Shown: positions 21,542 through 30,848 of the stretch, in pieces
Layout of the letters: each line of letters opens with the position of its first letter
How positions within the stretch are numbered: the stretch's first letter is position 1
From: Rhizophagus sp. LPA8_4_AMF
Taxonomy: Eukaryota > Glomeromycota > Glomeromycetes > Glomerales > Glomeraceae
Reading direction: 5' to 3'
Assembly: GCA_021464525.1 (NCBI GenBank)
Contig: JADRCO010000124.1
Span: forward strand, 1 to 51,405
Length of the DNA: 51,405 nt
Position numbers and translations under genes: made by a program
Notes under the pieces: model-generated
The model's database searches: none
What the model was told of the DNA's origin: nothing
What the model saw: the letters and a program-made list of their open reading frames with translations, nothing else

Positions 21542-23288
21542 TTAATTAAAAATATTTATTATGATCATTATTAAAAAAAAAAATAAATAAAAAAATAAAT
21601 AAAAATACATCTTCAATATTTTAATTTATTAAAATTTTATTTTCTCTATAAAAAAATGTGAATAATAAATTAAATAAATTAAGAAATTTAAAGAGATCAA
21701 GAATAACTTCTCTCGTTGAGTAGTATCTCTTTAAACCATCTATTCCATCTATTTCTTCAAGGAAAAGCTAACATTCTTACAAAAATGAAAATTTTGGTGT
21801 TATTATTATAAAAATATCATCATTAAACTCAAAAATATAATTATTACAATTATTTTTATTAATTTCAATGCTGTATGACATTTTTTTTTAAAGTACAAGA
21901 TCGAAATCCATACTATATAATAATTGTTTGTATTAAAAAAAATCAAGGTTGATTATAAAAAAAATTATTTTAAACCAGAATAGCATAATAAAAGCCTCCA
22001 AAATCATAAAACTACTGTAAAAAAAAAAAAGAAAACAAAATTAATTAAAAAAAAAAATAAATTAAATTAAATTAAATTAATAAATAATTAAAAATATCAG
22101 AAGTATAAGAAGTAAATAGTCAACATGAATAATTTCTGATTGTTGAGCTTGAATAAAATTTTGTTCATCATCAAAAAGGAAAGAATATTAATAAAAAAAA
22201 ATAATTGCCCCTTACCAAGTAAGAAAGAACGTAATCTTCTACGCTAAATTTCATAAAAAAAATCGCTTCTCAATAAATGTTGTTATTGGTAAAAAAATCC
22301 TAAATGTAATGTACAAGATGCTTTTAAGAATTATTAATCGTTAAATTATTTTTTTCTTTTACCCAAAAATAGAATAAAATAAAATGATTACCATGAATGA
22401 TTTAAAATATTCCACATTTCATCATTGAAGCGATTTCCTCTTTCACGTTTCGATCATAACTCATTACATTTGCTGATTATCCACTACCAATTTAAAATAA
22501 AACAAAACGAGCATTTTTAGTGAATTTTCCTGATATAAAATTGTTTGGATTATTAAATAGAAGTTGAACATATCAGGAACAAAAATTATCTTCAATGACG
22601 AATTTTTCTCAGAGAGATTCCCATCTTTTGTTAATTAACATCATATTGTTTACATTTTATAAAATAATAAATTCCAAGAATAATTTACCTATAAATTTGA
22701 TTTGCATAATTAGCTTTAATGAAGAGAATAATAGAAATGAAGCGAAAAAAAATAGTTATTGTAATTGACGAAAAAAAAAGAATTGAGTCGAACCTTTTGC
22801 GCCATTACACAGTTTCAATACTCAAATAAAACCATTTAATTTCTTCTAAAATACATTTTTATATAGTGCTCCAATAGCTTTTTTTTTCTTGAATTATTTT
22901 ATTTAATAAAAAATCGAAGAGGGATAAAAAAAAAAAAAAAATTTTTTGCATTTATATTACGTATGGAAAATGATCGTCCCGATCGTCCTAACGACTTCTT
23001 TGATGACGCGTAATTTCGTGCCGCAGCATTATGGATCAGTTATAAAGTTTTATTAATAAAAAATAATATGGAGAGTATATTTTAATTAAAATTGTTTATA
23101 TATGCGCATTGAAATTTGACGTGTTTAAAAATTTATTAATATCTTAACCGAATTCTTTTAATCAAATTTTAATAGGAACGGCACATTTCTGAAATAGAAA
23201 CAATAAAAATTAATAAAATAATTTGCAATCATAATTTATAATAATGAATAATTAATGAGTACATTACTACAAACACAAATATGCAAAA
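21542..23288. other. Intergenic region with a decayed coding stretch
   Basis: Very AT-rich, with AAATT-type low complexity near 22060-22085. It contains the relic at 22330-22615, listed separately. Around 21690-21770 the minus strand reads GIDGLKRYYSTREVILDLF, perhaps another part of the same lost gene. Nothing else is supported. Confidence 0.4.
22330..22615 (-). pseudogene. Unidentified decayed coding sequence
   Basis: A single minus-strand frame reads LREKFVIEDNFCS, a stop, YVQLLFNNPNNFISGKFTKN and ARFVLF, two more stops, then SANVMSYDRNVKEEIASMMK, another stop, and IIHGNHFILFYFWVKEKNN. Four stops over about 95 codons, with otherwise protein-like composition, indicate a gene that died by substitution rather than chance. 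The family is not recognised. Confidence 0.4.
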
Positions 23289-24596
23289 TTAATTGCTTAA
23301 TGAAATTTTATTTAACTCGATACTGGCATGATCTATTCCATTATCTAAAGCTTTTCTATAACAAATAATCGCTTCTTTAATATTTATACTAGTTCCTATA
23401 CCATAATGATAACATTTTCCTAAATTATAATGTCCTTTTGGATTTCCATTATTTGATGCTTTTAAATACCACTCAAATGCTTTATTATAATCTTTATCTA
23501 CTCCAAAACCTTTCTCATAACAAAAACCTAAAGCATGTTGACCCAAAGCACAACCATCATTAGCTGATAAGGAATACCATTGAAATGCTTTTTTATAACT
23601 TTGAATAACACCTTGACCAAAAAGATAACAACAACCTAAATTATTTTTTGCTATTGAATCACCTTTTTCAGCAGATTTTAAATACCATTCAATTGCTTTT
23701 TTATAATCTAGACTTACTCCATTACCATAATAATAACAACTTCCTAAACCACGTTGACCAATAGCACACCCATTTTCAGCTGATTTTGTATACCATTCAA
23801 ATGCTTTATCATAATCTTTATCAGTTCCAAATCCTTTCTCATAACAAAATCCTAAATTATTTTGACCTTCAGCACATCCATTATTGGCTGATTTTGTATA
23901 CCATTCAAATGCTTTTTTATAATCTTTATCCGTTCCAAATCCATTTCTATAACAGAGACCCAAATTATTTTGACCTAAAGCATACCCATTATTTGCTGAT
24001 TTTGAATACCATTCAAATGCTTTATTATAATCTTTAATTACTCCTTTACCATGTTGATAAAAATATCCTAAATTATATTGAGCCATTGGATCACCCTTTT
24101 TAGCAAATGTTAAGTATTTATTTAATTTTGCTTTATATAAAATGATATCCTTGTAATAAAATAATGACAATAAATATTTTCCAATAATAGAATTAATATT
24201 TTTCAATATTTCAAAATCTTCATTATAATCTTCTTGATTTAAGGGTTCTTTATTATTATTATTAGCAGCCAATAAATATAATTCCAATGCCTTATTTTTA
24301 TCAATATCACAATTTATATTATGTTGATAAAAAAATCCAATAATACTAGAAAACCAATAATCATTTTCTTTATGATCTTGCATTAATTTCAAAATTTTTT
24401 CGTTATTATCAAAATTTTTTATCCATATGATTAAAGTATTTTCAAATGTATTAAGATCATTTATTGCGTCAATAATTTTTCGATAAAAATCTAATGAAAA
24501 ATTTTTTAAGATAATTTCATCACTTTTGAAATTATTATTATTATTAACCGTTTGAATAACTTTTTCTTCTAAAAAATTTGGAGGAGAATATGGCAT
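23289..24596 (-). CDS. Sel1-like repeat protein
   Basis: Intact single-exon frame of 435 residues. Its N-terminus differs from the other copies (MPYSPPNFLEEKVIQTVNNN, then NNFKSDEIILKNFSLDFYRK), so the first ~25 residues are a lineage-specific extension. The usual parts follow: WFSSIIGFFYQHNINC solenoid unit, spacer with an Asn-rich run, GDPMAQYNLGYFYQHGKGV, and seven Sel1 repeats. The order and sequence of the repeats (including QRGLGSCYYYGNGV, KNNLGCCYLFGQGV and the LKASNNGNPKG unit) match the gene at 30849-32156 more closely than any other copy, so these two are sister paralogues in opposite orientation. Predicted cytosolic scaffold without catalytic residues. Confidence 0.92.
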   Translation of the reverse strand: MPYSPPNFLEEKVIQTVNNNNNFKSDEIILKNFSLDFYRKIIDAINDLNTFENTLIIWIKNFDNNEKILKLMQDHKENDYWFSSIIGFFYQHNINCDIDKNKALELYLLAANNNNKEPLNQEDYNEDFEILKNINSIIGKYLLSLFYYKDIILYKAKLNKYLTFAKKGDPMAQYNLGYFYQHGKGVIKDYNKAFEWYSKSANNGYALGQNNLGLCYRNGFGTDKDYKKAFEWYTKSANNGCAEGQNNLGFCYEKGFGTDKDYDKAFEWYTKSAENGCAIGQRGLGSCYYYGNGVSLDYKKAIEWYLKSAEKGDSIAKNNLGCCYLFGQGVIQSYKKAFQWYSLSANDGCALGQHALGFCYEKGFGVDKDYNKAFEWYLKASNNGNPKGHYNLGKCYHYGIGTSINIKEAIICYRKALDNGIDHASIELNKISLSN

Positions 24597-25133
24597 TTTT
24601 ACAAAAATGTTTCAAAGCCCACTCCTCCCCTCCAAGCCACTTGAGTACTTATAGTTCAAAAAAAGTATTACAGGATCTACACTCGTTGTTGTGATTTGGT
24701 ATTTTATTTAAATTGTACATTAATAATATTGTTTCCTTAATTTGGTTAGTGTATTTTCTATAAATAAAATCGCCCATTGATTCCATATTTTTCATGACAT
24801 TCGTATAAATATATTTTTACTAACAATTATAGAATTCCTTGAATTTCTATATTAACCCAACCTCTCACTTTTCTCCTTAAAAAAAAGAAAATCTAGGTCA
24901 ATAACTTAATAAGATTTGCAATTAGGTTAAAAATAGGGTTTATATATCCAAAATGACTCATACATCAAATAATTAGATGCTTCAGTATAATATTTGTGTC
25001 CATAATAATGCCAATCTCCTAATTTTATTTAAGAAATTTTCTCTGTGCTTTCTTTCGTATTTCTTCTCATCAAAAAAATTCTTTCTTTTAAACTGTCATA
25101 TCGACGTAGAATATTGCATATTTATTGACCTAA
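24597..25133. other. Upstream region of the 23289-24596 Sel1 gene
   Basis: The start-proximal part contains a C-rich block (CCCACTCCTCCCCTCC near 24619) unlike the other Sel1 promoters. The rest is AT-rich. A 72-codon frame at 24977-25195 lacks any recognisable domain and is not called. Confidence 0.4.
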
Positions 25134-25438
25134 ATGATTGTGTGTGCGATCGTGAATTACAAGAATTCAAAGGTAAAAGAACGTGTAAGAGTTAGTAAAA
25201 GAATATATAACATATTCTTGAGTGAAATAAAAATTACTAACTCGAACGGAATCGATTCCCCTCAGCTAATACCAAAGAAGCAAGTTCGAAATAAATTTAT
25301 TGAAACTCTATTAACGTACAACAAAAAGAAGCTCAAGAATTTATGTACAAAAAAAGGAAACATTTGATGAAACTGAGGATCCAAAGGTTCTATATCACAA
25401 TAAAAAATTGGTTAGACTGAATGCAGAATGTAATATAT
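25134..25438 (+). pseudogene. Unidentified decayed coding sequence
   Basis: Three frames in turn look coding on the plus strand: KNSKVKERVRVSKRIYNIFL through KKQVRNKFIETLL (25150-25310), NVQQKEAQEFMYKKR (about 25312-25355), and TFDETEDPKVLYHNKKLVRL ending NAECNI at a stop near 25438. The frame changes point to small deletions in a once continuous gene. The basic, helix-rich content might be DNA-binding, but no family can be named. Confidence 0.4.
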
Positions 25439-25439
25439 A

Positions 25440-27440
25440 AATTATGAATAAGTATATAAAGTTGGGTAAGATTTAGGAAATTAAAAAAAGAAAGCTGGAA
25501 TAGAGCGAAATAATGATAACGTTAAAGAATTTTATTAATTGGTTATAATCGATTAAAAAATAAAAATAACTACTGTATGTACCCAACTCAGTTTACAATT
25601 TTTATAATATTTATATTAAATGTACAATACTTATAATTTACATGCTATATTACTTGTAGATACGGATTTTTTCAGTATGAACATCCGTTTACTCTCTATA
25701 TGTTAATGCAACTGAAGTCTTTTATAATATTTGTTATACAGTTAACCGCTTGACTGTGATATAAAATTGTTCGTTCAATATCTTTAATAATGCCAGGCTG
25801 TCATCTCTACTCGCTAGGGATCCTCTTAAGTCTTAATAGTTTTAAGTAAAAATTCATTCTGCAATCTCAGCTGTTTATTTATTTTTTTTAACATAATAAA
25901 ATTTTTTCATAAACAATTCGTATTATTGAATTAATTTTACGTTCCTCGATTTCATGTATATCAACCTCAGTATCTTCTGATTTCGTGCGTCTTAAGTCAA
26001 TTAAAGGAAGCAGCATTCCTCAAAAAAAAAAACCTATATGGCACAATTGTAAATTTTTTCTTATTTAATTATATTTATTGGCTTCAATCTATTTGACCGT
26101 ATTAATCATATGAGCGCATTTTTTGGAATAACTTTATAAGTCTAACCAATTCTTCCGGGTAAAGAGGTGCGTCAATGTACAGTATATATGAAAGATAAAC
26201 TGACTTGTATACAGTCGCGTGTGGTTTTATAAATTAAGATAAAAAGTATTACAGAAAAAATCGTTACATCAATGACATCAGTCATACGACATATGATATC
26301 AAATAATTAAAGATGATTCGTTTTATAAACAGAACACACCTGCGCCAAAATTCAGGGACGTTTGATATACTGTCTAACAACCAAGTGAGGCAAATTTAAA
26401 TATACTAATAGAAACCTTGAGTAACTAGCACATGATTATTTATTGATTTGCAACATTTCACCAACCTTTATTATGATTTGCCTGATATAGCAATTATTTT
26501 GCCGTCCGAAAGCTTAAATAAATAGAAATGTTCGTTGCACCGAATTATGTACTGTATATCGCTTATTTCACAACTGCTTGCACTGTGTCCGCATTTGTTG
26601 AATGATAGTAATCATGAATCGCCTAATAGAGAACGTAAACCAATAATTTATTTTTTGTAGAAAATGAAGTCCCGTAAAAAAAATTTTTTTTTTTTCGGGT
26701 GTTGACCAGAAATTACAGAAAGTACCCGGAACATCCGGATATTTTCTTGTATTCGTCAATTGTTTCCCTATATTTTTGAATTCTGTATAATGAGTCCAGA
26801 TTTAACCAAGTAAAAGGCTGAATTGAAACAAAAGGAAAGAAAAAAAAAAATCAAAGAATAAATATATAGAAATCTCTCACATTTTTGAAAGACAAGCTTC
26901 GGGAAGTTACGGGCTCGGCATTTTAAGAAATCATTTTTCCTCACATGATTTGTCGATTTAGCATTTTACACTTACTTTTTTTATATTTATCTCGGGAAGA
27001 AAAAGGTTGATCATACCAAGTTTAGAAATTTTTAATAATATAATTCTTTTATTTATAGGTTTGACCATACCATTTTGGAAATAAATGTTTATGATAATAC
27101 TTAAAAACGCGTAAGTTGACGATAAACAATGGGCAATGAAATATGTTTATATAAAAATTATTTAAATTGTTTAACCGTTATTAGTACGACCTGATTTCTC
27201 CATATCAAATGAATAAACCTTATTTTATAAGAATATTCGTTCTTACTCGTTCTTATTATGATTCCTAGATTTGAATCTAAAATCTTTTTTCTTTATTTTC
27301 ATAAATAAAAATGTAGTGAACCTTTACCACATAATCTGTTCTTTATAATACAGTAAAACAAAGAATTTGTGTATTACAATGTGAATGAAATCTTGTTTAG
27401 ATCCTTATCATCAAAAATTTTTCTTTTATTTTACAAGTTT
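25440..27440. other. AT-rich intergenic region
   Basis: Two kilobases without a supported gene. A frame at 26568-26759 on the minus strand runs through a poly-T tract and shows no domain. The arms CCCGTAAAAAAAA / TTTTTTTTTTTTCGGG near 26670-26700 form a small hairpin. Nothing else stands out. Confidence 0.45.
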
Positions 27441-27448
27441 CCAATTGA

Positions 27449-27456
27449 TATAAATA
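27449..27456 (+). promoter_or_regulatory. TATA box of the secreted-precursor gene
   Basis: TATAAATA lies 93-100 bases before the ATG at 27549, in the same position range as in other genes of the window. The intervening leader is A/T-rich with a purine-rich stretch before the start. Confidence 0.45.
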
Positions 27457-27548
27457 TTCCTTCTATTCCTTTCACTCTTGATTAGAAAAAAAAAAATATA
27501 TTTTATTAAATACTATAGAAAATAATCAAATCCTCATAATAATAAACA

Positions 27549-27840
27549 ATGAAATTATCTACTTTTACTTTCATCGCTTTATTCCTAGCCTTATGTTTAA
27601 TTTCCATGGCAAATAGTTCACAAATTAACTCATTAAATTCAAATAACGGAATTACTAAACGAGATGATTCATCCAGAAAGTAAGTCACATTTTAAATTAA
27701 TAATAAATTTCAGAATTAGTTTTCTAGTAAAATAATAATTTTTTTATATAATTTAATTAAGATTAATCAAACGTTGCCGAAGAGGTTGCGGAGGAGGTCG
27801 AACTGCGAACCGTCCTCCACGTCATAGTGATAAAAATTGA
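27549..27840 (+). CDS. Small secreted Kex2-type peptide precursor (two exons)
   Basis: Exon 1 is 27549-27679, the intron 27680-27761 (GTAAGT...ATTAAG, 82 nt), exon 2 27762-27840; splicing gives 69 residues. Residues 1-22 are a clear signal peptide (MKLSTFTFIALFLALCLISM-AN). A short Ser/Asn-rich propeptide follows, then a dibasic KR at 37-38 (GITKR|DD) and a second KR after LI (DDSSRKLIKR|). Cleavage by a Kex2-like protease would release a cationic peptide starting CRRGCGGGRTANRPPRHSDK and ending in Asn, with two cysteines. This is the architecture of fungal pheromone-like or host-directed signalling peptides and effectors. It does not match a canonical CLE, CEP or RALF motif, although the RPPRH core is loosely reminiscent of plant peptide-hormone ends. 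The intron length matches the BTB genes. The opposite-strand frame at 27506-27688 is a shadow. Confidence 0.78.
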
Positions 27841-28494
27841 GCAGGTTGTTACTCAAATTATTGGTAACCCTCTATCATGCATCTGATTGGTCTGTCACAA
27901 CTAAAAAAAAATATCTGTATAGTAAATTAGAAAAAATTATCTTATTTTTATTTTATTTATTTGTATCTTATAATCTTATTATAATTCAACTTATTATTAT
28001 TTATTTAAATAAAATCAATTTTGAATTTTTTATATTGTTATTACAGGTTGCTTATATTATTAAAAAATAAATTATTTTGTCTATTTCACATAAAAATATT
28101 TAACGATTAAATAATATCGATTTTTAACTATTATCATCCAATCCATTTAAAAAAATTTTTCCCGCATCAGATTAACCGTAGATGATTGAATGACCAAATT
28201 GACAAAACTAAATAAGGATATAATTTGCTTGGTCAATAAAGCATCAGATAATGACTTCCGATTAAAATACTTAATTTATTATTGTGTAATTGCAGAGAGA
28301 ACTTCGATCTGCAGAAGATTTTAACACCTGTATATTTCTTAATGCTGGCATAACTGATAATGCTGAAAGTCACATGAGTAAATATGAGTTAGACCGTACA
28401 ACATACGCACGTGAAGAAGTGTACGGTGTACTTTAATATTAAATATTCCGGTTGTAAATATTGAAACAAATTTCATATTTTCCATAAAATTACA
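27841..28494. other. 3' region of the secreted precursor and Sel1 promoter
   Basis: The first ~230 bases are presumably the 3' untranslated region of the precursor gene; an open frame at 27837-28070 is low complexity and not called. The remainder leads to the Sel1 gene at 28495 and holds the inverted repeat at 28393-28427 and a CACGTGAA site inside it. Confidence 0.4.
28393..28427. repeat. ACCGTACA / TGTACGGT inverted repeat in a Sel1 promoter
   Basis: Perfect 8-bp arms (28393-28400 and 28420-28427) flank a loop containing a CACGTG core (GCACGTGAA). Similar ACCGTAC / GTACGGT arms occur at 49638-49666. It is about 70 bases upstream of the Sel1 start, so a regulator site or hairpin is plausible. 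Confidence 0.4.
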
Positions 28495-29775
28495 ATGTCG
28501 ACTACAAATATTAAAAATGTCGATAATTTTTTAAAAGATTTTTTAAGAGATTTTTATCAAAAAATCATTGACACAAATAATTATCTTATTGAAAATATTT
28601 TAATCGAATGGATAAAGAATATTGATAAGAATACTAATATAATTTTAAAATTGTTACAAAATCATAACGAAAGTAAATTATGGTTTTCTAGTATTATTGG
28701 ATTTTTTTATCAATATGGTATTGGTTGTATTATTGATAAAAATAAAGCGTTAGAATTTTATTTATTAGCTGTTAATAATAAAGAGAATACCATATATCAA
28801 AAATTTCCAAATTTACGTTCGTTAGAAGATGAATTTGATGATATATTACAAAATAATAATGTTAATATTGGAAAATATTTATTATCAATATTTTATTATA
28901 AAGATATTATTTTAGATAAAATTAATTTGACTAAGTTAGAATGTTCGGAATCTGCTAGAAAAGGTGATCCAATAGCTCAATATAATTTAGGTTATTGTTA
29001 TCAAAATGGTAATGGAGTTATTAAAGATCATAAAAAAGCATTTTTATGGTATTCTAAATCGGCTAATAATAGATATGCTTTGGGTCAAAATAATTTAGGA
29101 GAATTATATGAGAAAGGATTTGGATGTAATATAGATTATACAAAAGCATTTGAATGGTATTCCAAATCAGCTAATTATGGATGTGTTGAAAGTCAAAAAA
29201 ATTTAGGAAATTGTTATTGTTATGGAAGAGGAATAACAATAGATTACAATAAAGCATTTGAATTGTATTTGAAATCAGCTAATAATGGATGCGCTTTAGG
29301 TCAAAATAATTTAGGCTTTTGTTATAAAAATGGTATTGGAATAAAAAAAGATTATGATAAAGCAGTTGAATGGTATTCTAAAGCAGCTAATAATGGGTGC
29401 GCTTTAGGAAAAAATAACTTGGGTTTTTGTTACAGATACGGTATAGGAGTATCACAAGATAATAATAAAGCATTTGAATTGTATTCTGAATCAGCTAATG
29501 ATGGGTGTGCTGAAGGTCAATATAATTTAGGAAATTGTTATTATCATGGAATTGCAACAGATGCAAATTATAATAAAGCATATGAATGGTATTTTAAATC
29601 AGCCAATGAAGGATTTAATCCTAGTCAATATAGATTGGGCAAATGTTATCATTATGGTGTAGGAACTAGCATAAATATTAAAGAAGCAATTATTTGGTAC
29701 AAAAAGGCTTTAGATAATGGATTCGAGAATGCAAATAAAGAGTTGAATAAAATTTTGTTAGGTAAAATAAATTAA
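28495..29775 (+). CDS. Sel1-like repeat protein
   Basis: Intact single-exon frame of 426 residues starting MSTTNIKNVDNFLKDFLRDF, the family N-terminus. Solenoid unit LWFSSIIGFFYQYGIGC at about 67-83, a spacer that includes DEFDDILQNNN, marker SARKGDPIAQYNLGYCYQ, then seven Sel1 repeats and a LGKIN end. No signal peptide or other domain. It heads a plus-strand cluster with a relic at 29885 and intact or decayed copies further downstream. An adaptor or scaffold role is inferred from the repeat type. Confidence 0.92.
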   Translation: MSTTNIKNVDNFLKDFLRDFYQKIIDTNNYLIENILIEWIKNIDKNTNIILKLLQNHNESKLWFSSIIGFFYQYGIGCIIDKNKALEFYLLAVNNKENTIYQKFPNLRSLEDEFDDILQNNNVNIGKYLLSIFYYKDIILDKINLTKLECSESARKGDPIAQYNLGYCYQNGNGVIKDHKKAFLWYSKSANNRYALGQNNLGELYEKGFGCNIDYTKAFEWYSKSANYGCVESQKNLGNCYCYGRGITIDYNKAFELYLKSANNGCALGQNNLGFCYKNGIGIKKDYDKAVEWYSKAANNGCALGKNNLGFCYRYGIGVSQDNNKAFELYSESANDGCAEGQYNLGNCYYHGIATDANYNKAYEWYFKSANEGFNPSQYRLGKCYHYGVGTSINIKEAIIWYKKALDNGFENANKELNKILLGKIN

Positions 29776-29884
29776 TATCATTCATTATATACAGCTGTAA
29801 GAAAGATCAATATCGGTTTCTAATAAGTGAATGTGGTATTGAAAACTTAAAATCTCGTATTCTCTATCAAATTAAAATCAATAG

Positions 29885-30110
29885 TAATGATGGATTTCTT
29901 AAAACAATTTTTGGAGAAATTTTATCAAAAAATTATTAGCATAGATGACTATCTTCGAATGGATAAAGAATATTGGTAATAAATCTAAAATAATTTTAGA
30001 GTTGATACAAAATCATAAAGTTGAATTATGATATTATTGAGATAAAAATAAGGCATTATAATCGTATTTACTGTATTAAATTGAGATTACATTCTATCTG
30101 AAATTTCTTA
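29885..30110 (+). pseudogene. N-terminal Sel1 gene relic
   Basis: The plus strand reads DGFLKQFLEKFYQKIISIDD, then DYLR and fragments equal to EWIKNIGNKSKIILELIQNH in shifted frames, plus a KNKAL-type piece. This corresponds to the first ~90 residues of the intact copies; the repeat part is absent. A truncated tandem duplicate lying between two intact genes. Confidence 0.65.
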
Positions 30111-30599
30111 TTTTTTTCAATATATGCTCTTAAGAATATTAATTTACAAATGAAGATTATTAATGTATGTAAAATTTCTCTTTCTTTTATTAACTGTTTA
30201 ATAAAATTATTTAATTACCAAGTAATATTAGGAAGAGATAAAATGTACAATCCACGTTCATTGTAATAATTTTCCAACATTAACTACTCTAATTTGCACG
30301 TATTTAAATGCAATTATTATATATACATTTTTTTTGAAAATAATAAATATAAATAATATCAATAATAAACTACCTTTTCACATATATATTATATACGCTA
30401 CGATTATAGGATATAGGATTTCATCATTCTAACCATATTTTGATTATCATTTATATGTTCATTCATCTTACATTCCTAAAATAAAAAATTTTTAATAATA
30501 ACTTTTGATATATAATTAAATCGCATTTTATGTTTTATAGTTTAAATAATAATAAATTAATTTACAATATTATAATAATATTTTGCTACATCACTGAAT
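30111..30599. other. AT-rich intergenic stretch
   Basis: No gene or clear repeat is seen between the Sel1 relic and the inverted-repeat element. Very AT-rich. Confidence 0.5.
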
Positions 30600-30730
30600 T
30601 GTTGTAGACCAAACTTGACTATGTCCCATCGACCTAAATTATCGGCCCATTCTAATAATACTTTAAGACCGTACCAGCGACGATCTCTTAATTTGGGCCG
30701 ATGGGACATGGTTTGATTTGGTCTACAACA
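30600..30730. mobile_element. 131-bp MITE in a Sel1 promoter
   Basis: TGTTGTAGACCAA at the left end is mirrored at the right end. The arms extend about 40 bases with mismatches: left continues ACTTGACTATGTCCCATCGA, right complement continues ATCAAACCATGTCCCATCGG. It ends about 118 bases before the ATG at 30849 and about 65 before the TATA box. A convincing target duplication was not found. No coding capacity. Confidence 0.7.
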
Positions 30731-30794
30731 TCCATAGTCGTAAAAGTTGTAAAAGATCTACACTGTACATGATATGACGTACTTAAATATCAAT

Positions 30795-30802
30795 TATAAA
30801 TG
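30795..30802 (+). promoter_or_regulatory. TATA box of the 30849-32156 Sel1 gene
   Basis: TATAAATG lies 47-54 bases before the ATG, just downstream of the inverted-repeat element. Confidence 0.4.
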
Positions 30803-30848
30803 TCATTATTGAAACAATTGAGGTTTCATAATTCTCTTTCAAATTAAA

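Noticed and set aside
27506-27688. 60-codon minus-strand frame at the secreted-precursor locus
   Set aside because: Antisense shadow of exon 1 of the plus-strand gene, which has a signal peptide, consensus splice sites and an intact spliced frame.
27805-27840. Plant CLE-, CEP- or RALF-peptide mimicry in the secreted precursor
   Set aside because: The terminal peptide has a loosely similar RPPRH core but lacks the conserved spacing of any of these motifs, so no such function is claimed.
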